A stretch of DNA of 64,000 nucleotides from Flabesymbios commensalis (Eukaryota; Annelida; Polychaeta; Terebellida; Flabelligeridae). The position numbers were made by a program, and so were the translations under genes. The notes below the pieces were generated by a model. That model searched no databases. It was not told the origin of the DNA and was given only the letters and a program-made list of their open reading frames with translations. The stretch covers positions 79,557,028-79,621,027 of the forward strand of contig OZ024903.1 in assembly GCA_964017125.1 (NCBI GenBank), read 5' to 3'. This document shows positions 35,265 to 46,993 of the stretch, in pieces (within the stretch, counting starts at the first letter, position 1; the number at the start of each line of letters is the position of its first letter).

Positions 35265-36014
35265 TAATAAATTTTTAAGTTGTCCAATATAATTATGCCG
35301 AGCCTTTTTTCATAACTGCTGACAGGCTAAAAGAAATATTCTTTGCAAAAAAATGAAAATAGACTATGTCCACTGCCCTATGAGAAAGTTCTAGGGAACA
35401 TCATTAAGACCGTTTGGACAGAAAAATGTGGGAATCTCAAAGAAATGAGATACCTGGGGAGGGCTGCACTAGTTTACCCAGGGTAAAACCTGGGTGAAGT
35501 TTTATTTGCTTGCCCTGCACTTCCTCATGGGGCGCACTGAGAGTAAAAATGTTTCATAGCAATAAGAATGAGAATCCATCAATATTTTTCTTCTTCTATG
35601 ACCCCCTCTTAGACTTGAGAAAAAAAAATGGAGGTCGGAGGCTATGCCCAAATTTCTGATTGTTATGTGCATATGTGGTATATTTGCTACTGTTACTGTA
35701 TTGCAGGGCACTCGTTGGTTGCCCTGGTGTATCTAAAAACTAAAACTCTCAACAGCGACATCATCTCAGTAGTTTTTTTCAGCTGCTATAAAAAGTTCAA
35801 GTGTCTGAGTGATATTTTGGAGTCTGTTACCCTCATAACAATTGAGGTGCCACTTTTTGGACGTTTTTATAATTTAGCTCAGATTTTGATCTAGCACAGC
35901 ATTTTCCTTGCTCAGTGAAAACTGTGGAATGTGGTCAAATATTTCTTTTAGCATGTCTGCAGTTCCGAAAAAAAGGCTCAGCATAATTTTATTGGACAAC
36001 TAAAAATTTTATTG
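35265..36014. mobile_element. DNA transposon with ~75-bp terminal inverted repeats
   Basis: The left arm runs from AATAAATTTTTAAGTTGTCC through TTATGCCGAGCCTTTTTT to GGCTAAAAGAAATATT. The right arm (about 35940-36014) is its inverse with roughly 85-90% match by eye. The interior contains AGGGTAAAACCTGGGTGAAG and GTTGGTTGCCCTGG. There is no transposase. Confidence 0.75.
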
Positions 36015-36083
36015 AATCTAACTAACAAGTAGGCTACAACAAGTCTCACGACCAGTGAAGTCGCTACTGCATAGCCTAGCCTA

Positions 36084-36539
36084 AAGTCTGTCCGATGGTG
36101 GAGGATGGTCCAAAATGAAAGTTAGCTTTTCGGTATCCAGTCAGTCAATTCTCAAGGAATTTCATGAAATTTTGTAAACCCTATTTTCTAGTCATTTGGC
36201 ATGGATCCTGAAAATTTCGTAAAAAAATATTGTATATTTCAAAAGTTGGACCATTTTACATTTAAAGTAAATGTCTATTTATGACGCTCCTCCATAACAT
36301 GTGTAAACCCATTAACTTTCATTCTGGTTTATTCTAAGAATTGTGTTACATATCAAATGGTTTAACTTTTAAAATTCTTAATGGAAGTTCCGAATTTCGC
36401 GAAATTTTCAGGGTTGTTGCCAAATGCCTAGAGATCATAATGGTTACAAAATTTCGTGACAATTCCTTCGCGAATTGACTGACTGGATACCGAAAAGCTA
36501 ACTTTCATTTTGGATCATCCTCTACCGTCGGACGGACTA
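36084..36539. mobile_element. Foldback MITE with ~95-bp arms and TA duplication
   Basis: The left arm starts AAGTCTGTCCGATGG after TA. The right arm inverted starts TAGTCCGTCCGACGG. Both run on through CCAAAATGAAAGTTAGCTTT and TCGGTATCCAGTCAGTCAAT. TA flanks both sides (36082-36083 and 36540-36541). It is non-coding. Confidence 0.8.
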
Positions 36540-36555
36540 TAGGGGTCTCGATAAA

Positions 36556-36665
36556 CATTGAAAAGGAAGGGAACATCGAAAAGGAATCGAAAAGGAAGGA
36601 AACATTGAAAAGAATCGAAAAGGAAGGAAACATCGAAAAAGAATCAAAAAGGAAACTCCAAACAT
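36556..36665. repeat. Minisatellite (GAAAAGGAAGGAAACATC)
   Basis: About four irregular units of GGAAACATCGAAAAGGAATC type. An isolated inverted occurrence (TTTCCTTTTCGATG) lies at 37607 and another (ATGTTTCCTTCCTT) at 39961. Confidence 0.7.
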
Positions 36666-37632
36666 CGAAAGAGGTTTGAAATAGCTGATTTAAATATCAA
36701 AATACTTACTCGACTATTATATTAAACACTATCAGCCGATCGCCGGCTGCCCATTGATGGACATTGTTAAAACGCCGGCAACGGAGCCTCCTCATTGAGT
36801 CCACTATATATAAAGTAGGCCTATAGCACCGACGGACAGTAGGAAAGATGCTAGATCCAGGTCAATATAGAAAAGAGAATCGATACTTGTAGTTAAGAAT
36901 GATAATTATTGGCACCGTTGCTACATTTAAATGAAATCTCATAATCCAAACTTAAGTAAATGAAGACAAGAACACATTTTTCATATGTATATCATAAAAA
37001 CATATGTTTTAAACTAAAACATATGTTTTATTCCAACTATTTCACATGATGTAGGCCTAGGCCTAATGTATATCCTGTAGTAAAATAAATGTGTATCAGT
37101 ATTCTGAATACACAAAACTTTTATAGTATAGAATTTGTCAACAGAAACCGGACCGATGCTATATAACCGTTTTGCAGGTCGCACAAAACATTATTAGATG
37201 GTGTGGAACACTTGTCACACCAGTAGCCTACTTGTCACAAGTCACAGAAATGGTATCATGCCTTGTTATGTGATTAAAATATTCACAGCTTATATTTGTT
37301 CGTAATTGCATAGCAAAGCACACAAGATCACAAACAGACAGGTCGCACAAAACATGAAGATGGAACACTGAGCACCAGTACTTGTCACAAGTGAATGTCA
37401 AAAAGAAACACGACCAAAAAGTAATAAGTAAGGAAGAGAACTAACAGTTGTACTCAAAGTGTGCCATAATTCTATAAATATAATTATATATTCTAATGTA
37501 CGGGTGGTACAAACTAATATACATCATTGCATAACATTCACTCTATATAATCTCTGTCAATCAACTTCAAACGGTATTTTAAAATTCCTTTTTGATATAT
37601 CTGGTTTCCTTTTCGATGCCTGTAACTATGTA
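36666..37632. other. Low-copy AT-rich region
   Basis: It holds CATATGTTTTA repeats at 37010-37030, TAGGCCTAGGCCTA at about 37051, and two similar phrases with GGTCGCACAAAACAT (37177 and 37341). No gene was recognised. Confidence 0.4.
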
Positions 37633-37642
37633 AGGTCATAGG

Positions 37643-39612
37643 TGTGCAGTCAACTCATCCCCTATACCAACTCATCCCCCGGTATATCAGGGGATGAGTT
37701 GGTATGGGTGTTGGCGGGCTGGGGATGAGTTGGTTATAGCTGTTGGAGGGCAGGGGATGAGTTGGTCATGTGTGTTACACCTTTGGGGATGATTTGGTAT
37801 TAACTTGTCTTTAATGATATTTTAATATTTTTGATGATGATCACTTAAATGTATAAGATATGTTTTAAAATATGTCTTGAATAAAATATAATTTAAGCAT
37901 ATTAAGCTTACGCCTAGCAAGATCGTTGTTGTAATAATAACAGAATAATAACAGAATACAGTGCTTAAAAAGGTTATAAATAGTTAATAATTCTTGACAT
38001 ATATTTTTATGGTCAACCCTAATTTAAGTCTTTAGCACGGCTATGTTACTTTTTACTTGATATATATTGTTATAGTCAACCCTTGAAGTATTAGTTATCT
38101 CACCGTTCGATCTACTGTTATACCTAATTGTACTTCACAGACTGCCCCCGCTATAATAGTATATAGTGTTTTATGTTCAGGGATTATCACTTATACAAAT
38201 ATTTTATATTTCCTAAAGAATATGGGTTACTTATATTATCAAACATCAGATATATTCTAAGAGATATACTGTAACTGATAAAAACGATTTGTTTCTGTTT
38301 CCCGTAAATGTGATGTCGGTGGCTTTCACAATTCAGCTTTTTCAGGGAATAATTATCACTTATTACTTCCACAAATATATTTTATATTTCTTAAAGACTA
38401 TGGGTTACTTATAATATCAAACAACATATATTGCAAGAGATATAGCTGACATTACTGCTAATAATGTTTTTGTTTCTGTTTCCCATAAATGTGATGTCGG
38501 CCGATTAGTTGTTTAAATAAATATACCTTTACTGATATATAGTTTCCTTTTTCGTTCTGTTACTCAAATAATATAATGGTGTCGGCGAATCAGTTGTTTA
38601 AATAAATATTTATAATAAAATCTAATTAAGTATAATTGTGATTGTACTGTTTATTGTTCGTCATCAACATTTGTGAAGGGTAACAGCTTGACAGAGTGAT
38701 ATGAAATGTACTGCTTATTTGCAATCGTATATCCTTGAACGCATTAGATTTTCGTTGACATTTCGTGAGTATTAGTGGAGCGAATTAAGCAAAGACTCAC
38801 AACTCATCAAAGCCGTTGACATTTCAAGAGCGGCTCTTGCTGACTGGTCTGAATTGGCACAATAATCCTCATCACAGTACCTGAGGTGCAAGGGGTGGAG
38901 CGGGTGAGTTCTTTAAAGACTCACAACTCATCCAAGCCGCTGACATTTCACGAGCGTCTCTAGTTGTTATTTCACAGTTAGACCCCTAAATATATTTTAA
39001 TATTGTCGTTGAATATGGACCGTATTGCTAAAAGATATTTTTGTTAAGTAACTGTTATTGGACATAATTGAATCATATTTAATCACTGTAAACTTCTCAC
39101 ACAAGATTTTCTAATGTTTTATAAATATGCTATATCTTTGTGTATATTTCATGTTTTATAATCATGTGACCTGTTATTTTTAATGGCATGGTAATATGTT
39201 TACATGTTATAATAATTTTTTCAATGAATTATATGTTTCATATTATGCATATTTATGTTTCATAATAATGCGACCTAGTATTTTTTTATTGAATGTTAAT
39301 ATGTTATATTATTTTTTAATAATAAAATATATTGTTTCTAAAAATAAATATTACACTCCCAAAGTAATCGCTGCCCGTAGGTCTAACTTTAAAAACAGAT
39401 CAGATAGCCTACAGTATGGTCATGAGTTGGGGATAAGTTGGTAACACTTGGCCAATGGCTGGGGTTGAGTTGGTCAGATATTGATGCCTGGAGGGGATGA
39501 GTTGGTAAAGCCTTCATGGCCGTTGGGGTTTAGTTGGTCCACCCAGGTGTGAACTGGGGTTGAGTTGGTATGGGGGATGAGTTGGTATGGGAGATGAGTT
39601 AACTGCCATTCA
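37643..39612. mobile_element. Mutator-like element with 9-bp target duplication and GGGGATGAGTTGGT arrays
   Basis: GGTCATAGG flanks it exactly on both sides (37634-37642 and 39613-39621). The ends are TG...CA and inverted: left GCAGTCAACTCATCCCC, right inverted GCAGTTAACTCATCTCCC, then ACCAACTCATCCCC on both. Each subterminal region (37660-37800 and 39425-39600) is a string of GGGGATGAGTTGGT variants. The interior holds a ~180-bp tandem duplication (38177-38325 and 38356-38503) and a second duplicated block near 38780 and 38920 (AAGACTCACAACTCATC). No transposase is visible. A 9-bp duplication and repeat-rich long ends suit the Mutator/Rehavkus type. Confidence 0.75.
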
Positions 39613-39731
39613 GGTCATAGGCTACCTACATCATACATATATATATAAAAGTACAGATTATAAGTGAATAGAACCATAGTACAATAATAAAGGTTTTAAA
39701 TGCGTAGCCGTATGTATTTATCTGAGTATAT

Positions 39732-39899
39732 CAGTGGCGGATCCAGAATGTGCAAGAGGAGGAGGGGGCGTATGTCACATTTTGGCTGAAAAAAGGGGTG
39801 TTTGCTTCACTTTATTCAAAAAAATGCATGAAAATTCAATATTTTCACTAATAACGGGGGGTCGTACGCCGGGTACGCCCTATGCTGGATCCGCCACTG
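39732..39899. mobile_element. MITE with ends CAGTGGCGGATCCAG
   Basis: CAGTGGCGGATCCAG at the left and its exact inverse CTGGATCCGCCACTG at the right bound 168 bp. TATAT flanks both sides (39727-39731 and 39900-39904), although the site is AT-simple. The interior has GGGGGCGTATGTCAC and GGGGGGTCGTACGCC. Confidence 0.8.
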
Positions 39900-40479
39900 T
39901 ATATAGCGACCAAATGCTTTTCTCAACACGTTTTTGGTGTTTAAATAAGTTTATTTTCGATGTTTCCTTCCTTAACATAGTTAGGAAGATCTCGCCCTCC
40001 ACTATGTTACGTAACACGGTGTGGAGGGTGGCGATTGTAACATGACATTGTCATTGTCAAAATTGTCATTAGGCCCATTCGATTGGCTGTTTTCGTCATC
40101 GACGTTTTTTCTTCTGCAGTATCTGCTTACTTGTCTGTTAAGCAGATACTGTCTTTAGGCTCTACGTGGCAGTCTGATTGTGTCCTAGTGACCGGTTATA
40201 CAGAAGTCACCAACTGCAACCCTGCACAAAGAAAATGAAGAAAAGTGAAGAAAACTTTTATTGGGAGAAAAAAAGAAAAAGTTTTCTTTCAAAGAAAACG
40301 TTTTTCTTACCAAGAAAACTTTTTCTTCCTCGTTTGTGATAGTTCTTACTAGATGTTAAAGAATCATTCAGCTTCAAAACGCGCATGCCTGGGACGGTGA
40401 AGTGTAGGCCAACAGTAGCCTATCGAGTACAGATTGACGGCATCAATATAGCCACTGAACTGATTACAAGATACTACTT

Positions 40480-40580
40480 AAACGAGACATTGATCCAATG
40501 CTGTTTTAATGTTAGGCCAACATCTGCCACGCTGGCCCAACATTGAACCAACATTAGATAAATGTGCAATGTTTGAAAGT
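40480..40580. mobile_element. Palindromic MITE fragment
   Basis: It shows ACATTGATCCAATGCTG, TGTTAGGCCAACATCTGCCA, CGCTGGCCCAACATTGAACC. The terminal CCCAGC blocks are not recognisable. Confidence 0.5.
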
Positions 40581-40587
40581 CCTCCTG

Positions 40588-40695
40588 CCCAGCAAACGCA
40601 AGACATTTGTATGACATTTATGCAATGTAGGCCCAACGTCTTTGACGTTGGTCCAACATTGCATAAAGTCATACAAATGTTTTGTGTTCACTGGG
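40588..40695. mobile_element. Palindromic MITE ('CCCAGCAAACAC' family), almost perfect foldback
   Basis: It starts CCCAGCAAACGCAAGACATT and ends AATGTTTTGTGTTCACTGGG. The two 50-bp arms are inverse copies, including TTTGTATGACATTTATGCAA. The centre is GGCCCAACGTCTTTGACGTT. TG precedes and follows it, a possible 2-bp target duplication. Confidence 0.8.
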
Positions 40696-41440
40696 TGACA
40701 ATATATTCAAGCTTGGGGGTCAAGCAGTTTCCAAATCCCCGCAGTAATACAGTCAGTTTGTTTGCAAGTAGGCGACCAAGTAGGGGCAAAAGACAAGGGC
40801 TTTGAATTATTACCTCATAGATGTCGCTCAAGTATATATGAACTTGCTGTGATTTGAGAACTTGCTCTTAATGAGGCTTTGGGTATGAAACGCATATTTA
40901 GTATTATTATGGAATAGGGCCTTGGCTTACCCACGGGCACTATTGCCTTCTGGGGGACCCTTGTCCCACGAATTTTGACAGTTGACTACACCTTTAATGT
41001 CATCCAAAGCGCTGTTTTATTGTATATTATGTTAAAAATGATTAAAAATAAAATGTTTTAAAAGTTAAAAAAACTACAAAACGTCTAAAAATATAATTTA
41101 TTTTATTGTCTTAATCTATCCATCACAAATGAGGAAGAAAAAGTTTTCTTGGGAAGAAAAAAGTTTTCTTAAGAAGAAAACTTTTTCTTTTTTCTCCCAA
41201 TAAAAGTTTTCTTGGGAAGAAAACTTTTATTTCATAAAAGTTTTCTTCACTTTCTTCATTTTCTTTGTGCAGGGTTGCACTTAGTGACTACTGTAGGCAC
41301 CCTTTAAATACTAGGTGTACATAGACTATATATTTAATCTTTTTTTTCAATCTAATGGTACATTACGAGGCAGTATACAAATTAAATTGCCAACAAATTG
41401 ATATATTGCCTTCCAAGAATGTGTAGGTATTTCCTGAGTA

Positions 41441-43900
41441 AACAAGACTACATAAGTCCAGGAGCTCCCGCTCCGAATTAGAATTTGATTTAAGCAATTT
41501 TGTATAGGGTTATTAATGTAGTCCTAGTCTAGGTCAAAAATCAAGACGCAAGACAACTAGGTCTAAGAAGCCCAGTCTAAGAGTAAGATAAGAACTAGAC
41601 AGTCTGTCAGAGATTGCAAACCTCCATTGAAATTAATGATCCTAATCAGTATCCCAGTAATGGTCTACCTATCTGGCATGGTTTACCCGATATCAGGCCA
41701 ATCGAGTTAACTAATAGCTGATTTACGGTCATTTTGAATTCGATATAAATTAGTTAAAAACTTAGGGTGCATCCTCCCCCGAAACCTGAAATTTTGTTTT
41801 ATAGTAATGGACTAACATCTAACACAGTTTGCAAAATATTGGGCATGTGAAAGTAAATAATGGCCGATAGGGGGCCATTTTGAATTTGAACGAGTCAGAA
41901 TTTTTCAAGATGCATCCTCAGCTGAAATCTCACATTTCATTCTATAGTAATCGTCTAGCTATCTAGCACGGTTTACCAAATATCGGCCATGTGAAAGTGA
42001 ATAATGGCCTAAAGGCGGCCATTTTGAATTCGATCAAGTCGAAATTTTCCAAGATGCATCCTCAGCCGAAATCTCACATTTCATTCTATAGTAATGGTCT
42101 AGCCATCTAGCACGGTTTACCAAAAACCGGCTATGTGAAAGTGAATAATAGCCGATAGGCGGCCATTTTGAATTTGATCTAGTCATTTTTATTCAAGATG
42201 CATCCTCTCTTGTAATCTCACATTTTATTTTATAGTAATAGTCCAGCTATCTAACACAGTTTACCAAATATCAGCAATGTGAAAGTAAATAGTGGCGATA
42301 GGCGGCCATTTTGAATTCGATTTAGTCGAAAGTTTTTGAAAGGCATCCTCTCTCGAAACGTCACATTTTGTTTTATAGTAATGGTCTAGCTATCTAGCAC
42401 GGTTTACCTGATATCAGGCTTATCGAGGTAAATAATGCTGATTGTCGGCCATTTTGAATTCGTAAGTTAAAAATTTTCAGGGTGCCTCCTCCCCCGAAAA
42501 CTCACACTTTGTTTTATAGTAATCAGGTAATGGTCTAGCCATCTAGCACGGTTTACCAAATATCAGCCATGTGAAAATGAATAATGGCCGAAAAGGCGGC
42601 CATTTTAAATTTGATCAAGTTAATTTTTTTCAAGATGCATCCTCATCTGAAATCTCACATTTCGTTTTACAGTAATGGTCTAGCCATCTAGCACGGTTGA
42701 CCAAATAACGGCCATGTGAAAGTGAATAATGGCCGATAAGCGGCCATTTTGAATTTTATCGAGTCAAATTTTTCCAAGATGCATCCTCTCCTGAAATCAC
42801 ACATTTTGTTTTATAGTAATGGTCTAGCCATCTAGCACGGTTTACCAAATAACGGCCATGTGAAAGTGAATAATGGCTGATTGGCGGCCATTTTGAACTT
42901 TGACAAAATGATTTTTTTCAAAATACATCCTCTCCTGAAGCGTTACAATTTGTTTTATAGTAATGGTGTAGATATCTTGAGCGGTTTTCATGATATTCCA
43001 CAATATCAGGCCTGTCGAGGTGAATAATGGCTGATAGGCGGCCATTTTGAATTTTATCAACTTCAATTTTTTCAGGATGCATCCTCTCCTGAAATCTTAC
43101 AATTTATTTGATATTAATGGTGTAGCTATCTTGAGCGGTTTTCATGATATTCCGCAATATCAGGCCTGTCGAGGTGAATAATGGCCGATAGGCGGCCATT
43201 TTAAATTTTATCGACTTGAAATTTTTCAAGATGCATCCTCTCCTGAAACCTCACAATTTGTTTTATAGTAATGGTGTAGCTATCTTGAGCGGTTTTCATG
43301 ATATTCCGCAAAATCTTTCAGTCGGATTTACCGATGTTATAAATTAGGTCAAAGTGCTGGGTCAACTTCAAGGTCAAGGTCCAAAAACCTGAAAAGGCAC
43401 AGCTAGGGACCTTAGAGAACATGTATGTGCAATATGACTGTCATCGGCCCAGTACTTTTCGAGATCTGCTCCGGAAACGAAGTGCGCGTCAAAACGTCTA
43501 AATAGGTCATAGTTCTGAACCAGAAGTAGGTCAAAGTTCAAATACCCCAAAAGGCACAACTAGACCACCTAGGGGTGTTGTGTGTAAAATTTGAAGACAA
43601 TCGGACAAGTACTTTCAGAGATATGCTCCGGAAACGAATTGTTTACGGACGGCCCAACGGCCCAACGGCCCAACGGCCCAACGCCGTCACATCATCATTT
43701 TCTCCTCTGCAACCTTGCGTATTGAATTCAGATTAAAAATATTTTAACCCGTCCATTAGCCACCTGGAAGTAACCCACATACCAAAAATTGTTATCCTAG
43801 CTTATTTTCTCACAAAGTTATAGGCAAAAGAAGAGGCCAAAAAAAACGGAGGTAGAATCCATAGCTCCCTTCGCTCACCTACGGTGACGGCGGGAGCTAA
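41441..43900 (+). mobile_element. HINE/pearl-like element, copy 3 (12 internal units)
   Basis: Both ends are complete: AACAAGACTACATAAGTCC at the left and CGGCGGGAGCTAA at the right. There are 12 core units. Unit 4 is a chimera: it begins like copy 1 unit 4 (CTAGCACGGTTTACC) and ends like copy 1 unit 5 (AAAAACCGGCTATG), so one unit was lost by recombination between neighbours. The CCCAACGG run in the right arm is longer than in copies 1 and 2. The 3' hairpin lies at 43864-43897 with a shortened stem. Confidence 0.82.
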
Positions 43901-44382
43901 AAATCTATACTTAAAGCGAAAAATAGATTTGACTATACTCTGGCCAGGCTGTAAAAGGTGTGCTCGCCGTTCCAAGATAACACAGGAGAGACAAACAACG
44001 CTGTGTTAAGGCTGGGCTGGCATCATAAGCTGTTGACCCGGCATTGGCACAGCCATGATCAACTGCCTCTTCATTGAACGCGGCAGGGTGGCCCACTATT
44101 GGTTTGCTGCTGGTTCGACGTCGCAGATGGCGGGCCACCAATGATTCAGCATTGGGTTGGAGTCTCCTGTTTACTGCAGTAGTAGAGTAACTTCCCGTCA
44201 GACTGGGCTAATTGACACTTTGAACGCTACTAGATTTTAAGTCTCAACAGAGATTTCTCCGTTTTCTATGGATTTTTTAATGTTGCAAAATCAAAGGATT
44301 CTTTGCTTACAGTTACAATTTGACAAACATCTGTTTAGTCTTTTCTTGATAAGTGTTTTTTTAATAATGATATTGAATAAAA
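43901..44382. other. Low-copy region with a palindromic MITE fragment
   Basis: About 44010-44165 has GGCTGGGCTGGCATC, GGTTCGACGTCGCAGATGG and CAGCATTGGGTTGGAGTCTC, a diverged member of the 'CCCAGCAAACAC' family. No gene is seen. Confidence 0.45.
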
Positions 44383-44765
44383 ATGATATTAAATATTGAT
44401 GTGTTTATAAAATTATGTTCAAGTATAAAATTAAAATATATCTCAAATAATATATGGCTGTATACATGATTTATATGGATTTAATACTTTGGCCAGTTGA
44501 TGCGATTTGCTAATCATAATATTAAATACCGATGTATTTATAAATTATATTTAATTACATTAATACAATATATTTTTAATAATGTGTATTATATATGGAT
44601 TTAGTACTTCGGCCACTTGATGCGATTTGCTAATCATGATACTGATGTAGGCCTATTTATAAATTATGTTTAATTACATTAATACAATATAATTATTTTA
44701 AATAATATGTATTAGCCTATATATGGATTTAGTACTTCGGCCAGTTGATGCAAGTTGCTAATCAC
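44383..44765. repeat. Three-unit tandem repeat (~125-135 bp)
   Basis: Units end near 44517, 44637 and 44763 in GGATTTAGTACTTCGGCCA, GTTGATGCGATTTGCTAATC or close variants. Each carries TTATAAATTATGTTTAATTA and ACATTAATACAATAT. Confidence 0.75.
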
Positions 44766-44984
44766 CACCCGTAATAATAGTTCTTTATCAATAATATATA
44801 CATGGGCCTCATAGCTTGACGCCGGTAAAGGGTGTTTGTTGGTGACACACACAACTTGACTGTTTAGCGCCAAGAAGCGAGAAAATATAATAAAACACAA
44901 CGGCTGTCTGGTTGAACGTCTTATCATTTACATGCTGTCACTGCTGGCTGAGCTGTCAATCATTTGAAAGCTAAATCACGGGAC

Positions 44985-45077
44985 ATCGCTGCATTGTTGT
45001 ATTAATGTCGGTCCGCCGTCTACAACGCTGACCCGGCATTTATTCATCATTGGGATAATATCACGTGTTTGCCTATG
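44985..45077. mobile_element. Palindromic MITE fragment
   Basis: ATTGTTGTATTAATGTCGGT, CCGCCGTCTACAACGCTGAC and ATCACGTGTTTGCC follow the 'CCCAGCAAACAC' family layout, with loss of the left terminus. Confidence 0.5.
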
Positions 45078-45339
45078 CATGCATGCGTAATATTTAACAT
45101 CTAATTAATCACCTTACTCCCACTATCATATCAGCGCTCCGACGTTAGACATAAATATAGTCAAAATGAAAATGTGATTTTTTCCACATGGAACACAGCA
45201 GTGGATTTAGATGCCGCAGCGTTCATAGGGTCAGTCCAGACCTGTTGCAATCGTCTTTAACACCTACATCGCGAGCATATAGTGACATTATTATTATTAT
45301 TTTATTACACTTAACAAAACAGAGTGATTATCCATACAG

Positions 45340-46170
45340 ACGGCCAATGGAAGTCCACACTCAGTGGCCGGTAATTGAAGTTCAGTAGTTTGAAAATGGT
45401 GTAAAAATGTTTTGCCGTGATTTCCGCGATTCACGCTGAACATTGTATTACATTGGTCGACATAGTGTCGGTATTATTTCCTTCAGAAATATGAAAAAAT
45501 AATTATAATTCCGCCAGCACTTAAACTGTTTTGTTGTGATGTTTGGCATTCACGCTGACGATTTTAATATATTGACCGAGATATAGTTAGCGCTTAGACT
45601 AGTAATGACATGTCCTATAAGTACTGTATATTATCATTATTATAGTGGCCACCGATATACTGGCCGGTGATTGAAAGTCAAAAGGTGACTTGTTGACCGA
45701 TATATTGTGGCCGGTAATATGATGTTCAGAAGTTTATTATTATTGGCCGTCACCGTTTAACAATCTGTAAAAAATTAACACCAGTGGTTGCCGCTGATGA
45801 TATAATAATCAACCTACATATTGCCTATGCCTAGTTACCGGTAATCGGAGGTCAAATATTGACTTGGTCCTTGAAATTCACTGGCCGTGTCCTAATATTA
45901 CAACAACCAATGCGAAAATTACGCCAGCACTTATTATTTTTTCGCCGCAATGTCTGTTATTTATGCCGACGATTGTATTAAATTGGCCGACAAAAAGTGG
46001 CCGCCGATATATGGTGGCCGGAAATTGGAAGTCAAAAATTGAATTGTTGCTAAAAAATCACTGGCCATGGCCGCGTTATGGAGGTGGCTGGTCATTAGAG
46101 GTCATTTATACAGAAAATGCATTTGGAACTTCAAATGGTGACCGTTGAGTTGAGGTGGCCGTTCAAACTG
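45340..46170. repeat. Degenerate GGCCG-rich repeats
   Basis: Phrases such as TGGCCGGTAATTGAAG, ATATATGGTGGCCGGAAATT, CCGCCAGCACTTA and TTCACGCTGACGAT recur three to five times with irregular spacing (roughly 170-400 bp), suggesting an old tandem array. Open frames through it are by-products. Confidence 0.5.
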
Positions 46171-46370
46171 GTGATCGGCCAAGACAAGTTATACTGTAAT
46201 ATATTTATTTATAAGTAAGATGATGTTAGATTGACCTTAGCTCATCAAAATGAGTGCAGAGTGGCAATTTAAAGTTGGTACTTAAGCCAATTTGATACTC
46301 AATTCAAGGCTCTGTGGTTCGCTGCGCTCGCCCAGGGCCGTTGCTTACTCGGCTAACATTGTCATTGTCA

Positions 46371-46719
46371 CATAGCCTAGTTCCTGGCCTGCCGCGAGCG
46401 AGGGCCTAGAATCCATCCATAACGAAAGTCAACATTGATTCGCATTATAGACATACTTCCCCATGATGAGCAGCGCGCAAATCTCTGCGCTGGTCGTAAA
46501 CAAACGGCGATTAAGACGCTGTTGTGGCAGTAAATAACTGTTGAAGTGAAAAAATAGGTTGCTTGGATGCACAGAAGTTAAATGCCTTCGTTTTGTTGAC
46601 AAATATTGAGTATTTTTCGCTTAATAAGCAGATTGTGAAATGTTGCTTTTGCGTATGGATGGACATGTGACCCTAAATTGATCTGGCTTGCCAAGAATGC
46701 AATGGGTCACGAATGGGAC
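46371..46719 (+). repeat. Dispersed repeat, copy inverted relative to 61553-61860
   Basis: It runs from TAGCCTAGTTCCTGGCC and GCGAGCGAGGGCCTAGAAT through CAGCGCGCAAATCTC, AAACAAACGGCGATTA and CATGTGACCCTAAATTG to GGGTCACGAATGGGAC. The same blocks occur in reverse order and orientation at 61553-61860. The MITE at 46722 follows directly. Confidence 0.65.
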
Positions 46720-46721
46720 TA

Positions 46722-46991
46722 AGGTCTCGCCACACAAATTCATACGCGCATATGATTAAAATGTTTCTCAGAGAGTAAACTAGGCCTTCACATTTCCATG
46801 AGAAAATAGTAAAAAAAGCCTGATGTTTAAGCACCCTTTTTTATTTTTTATATTGATAGAGTATGTCCTGATGATTCAAAAAATATATAGGTTTATACAG
46901 ATATTTTCACTTAAAGAATGCTGGGAGGACCAAGCGTATGGGTCATAATACATGTAAGTCTATGGGAGGGGTATTATGTGTAGTGAGACGT
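46722..46991. mobile_element. 270-bp MITE, uninterrupted copy
   Basis: The ends are AGGTCTCGCCACACA and, inverted, ACGTCTCACTACACA, flanked by TA (46720-46721 and 46992-46993). The interior has CTCAGAGAGTAAACTAGG and CTGGGAGGACCAAGCG. It contains a single ATTAT at 46973-46977, which is the empty version of the hAT-like insertion in the second copy. Confidence 0.8.
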
Positions 46992-46993
46992 TA

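Larger units (their letters stand above)
40205..41289. mobile_element. DNA element with long inverted repeats built of AAGAAAACTTTT
   Basis: The left arm has TGCAACCCTGCACAAAGAAA, then GTGAAGAAAACTTTTATTGG and repeated AAAGTTTTCTT/AAGAAAAC blocks. The right arm is its inverse and ends TTTGTGCAGGGTTGCA. The match continues outward to GTCAC/GTGAC. Each arm is itself rich in small palindromes. Two palindromic MITEs are nested inside (about 40480-40580 and 40588-40695). Confidence 0.7.
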
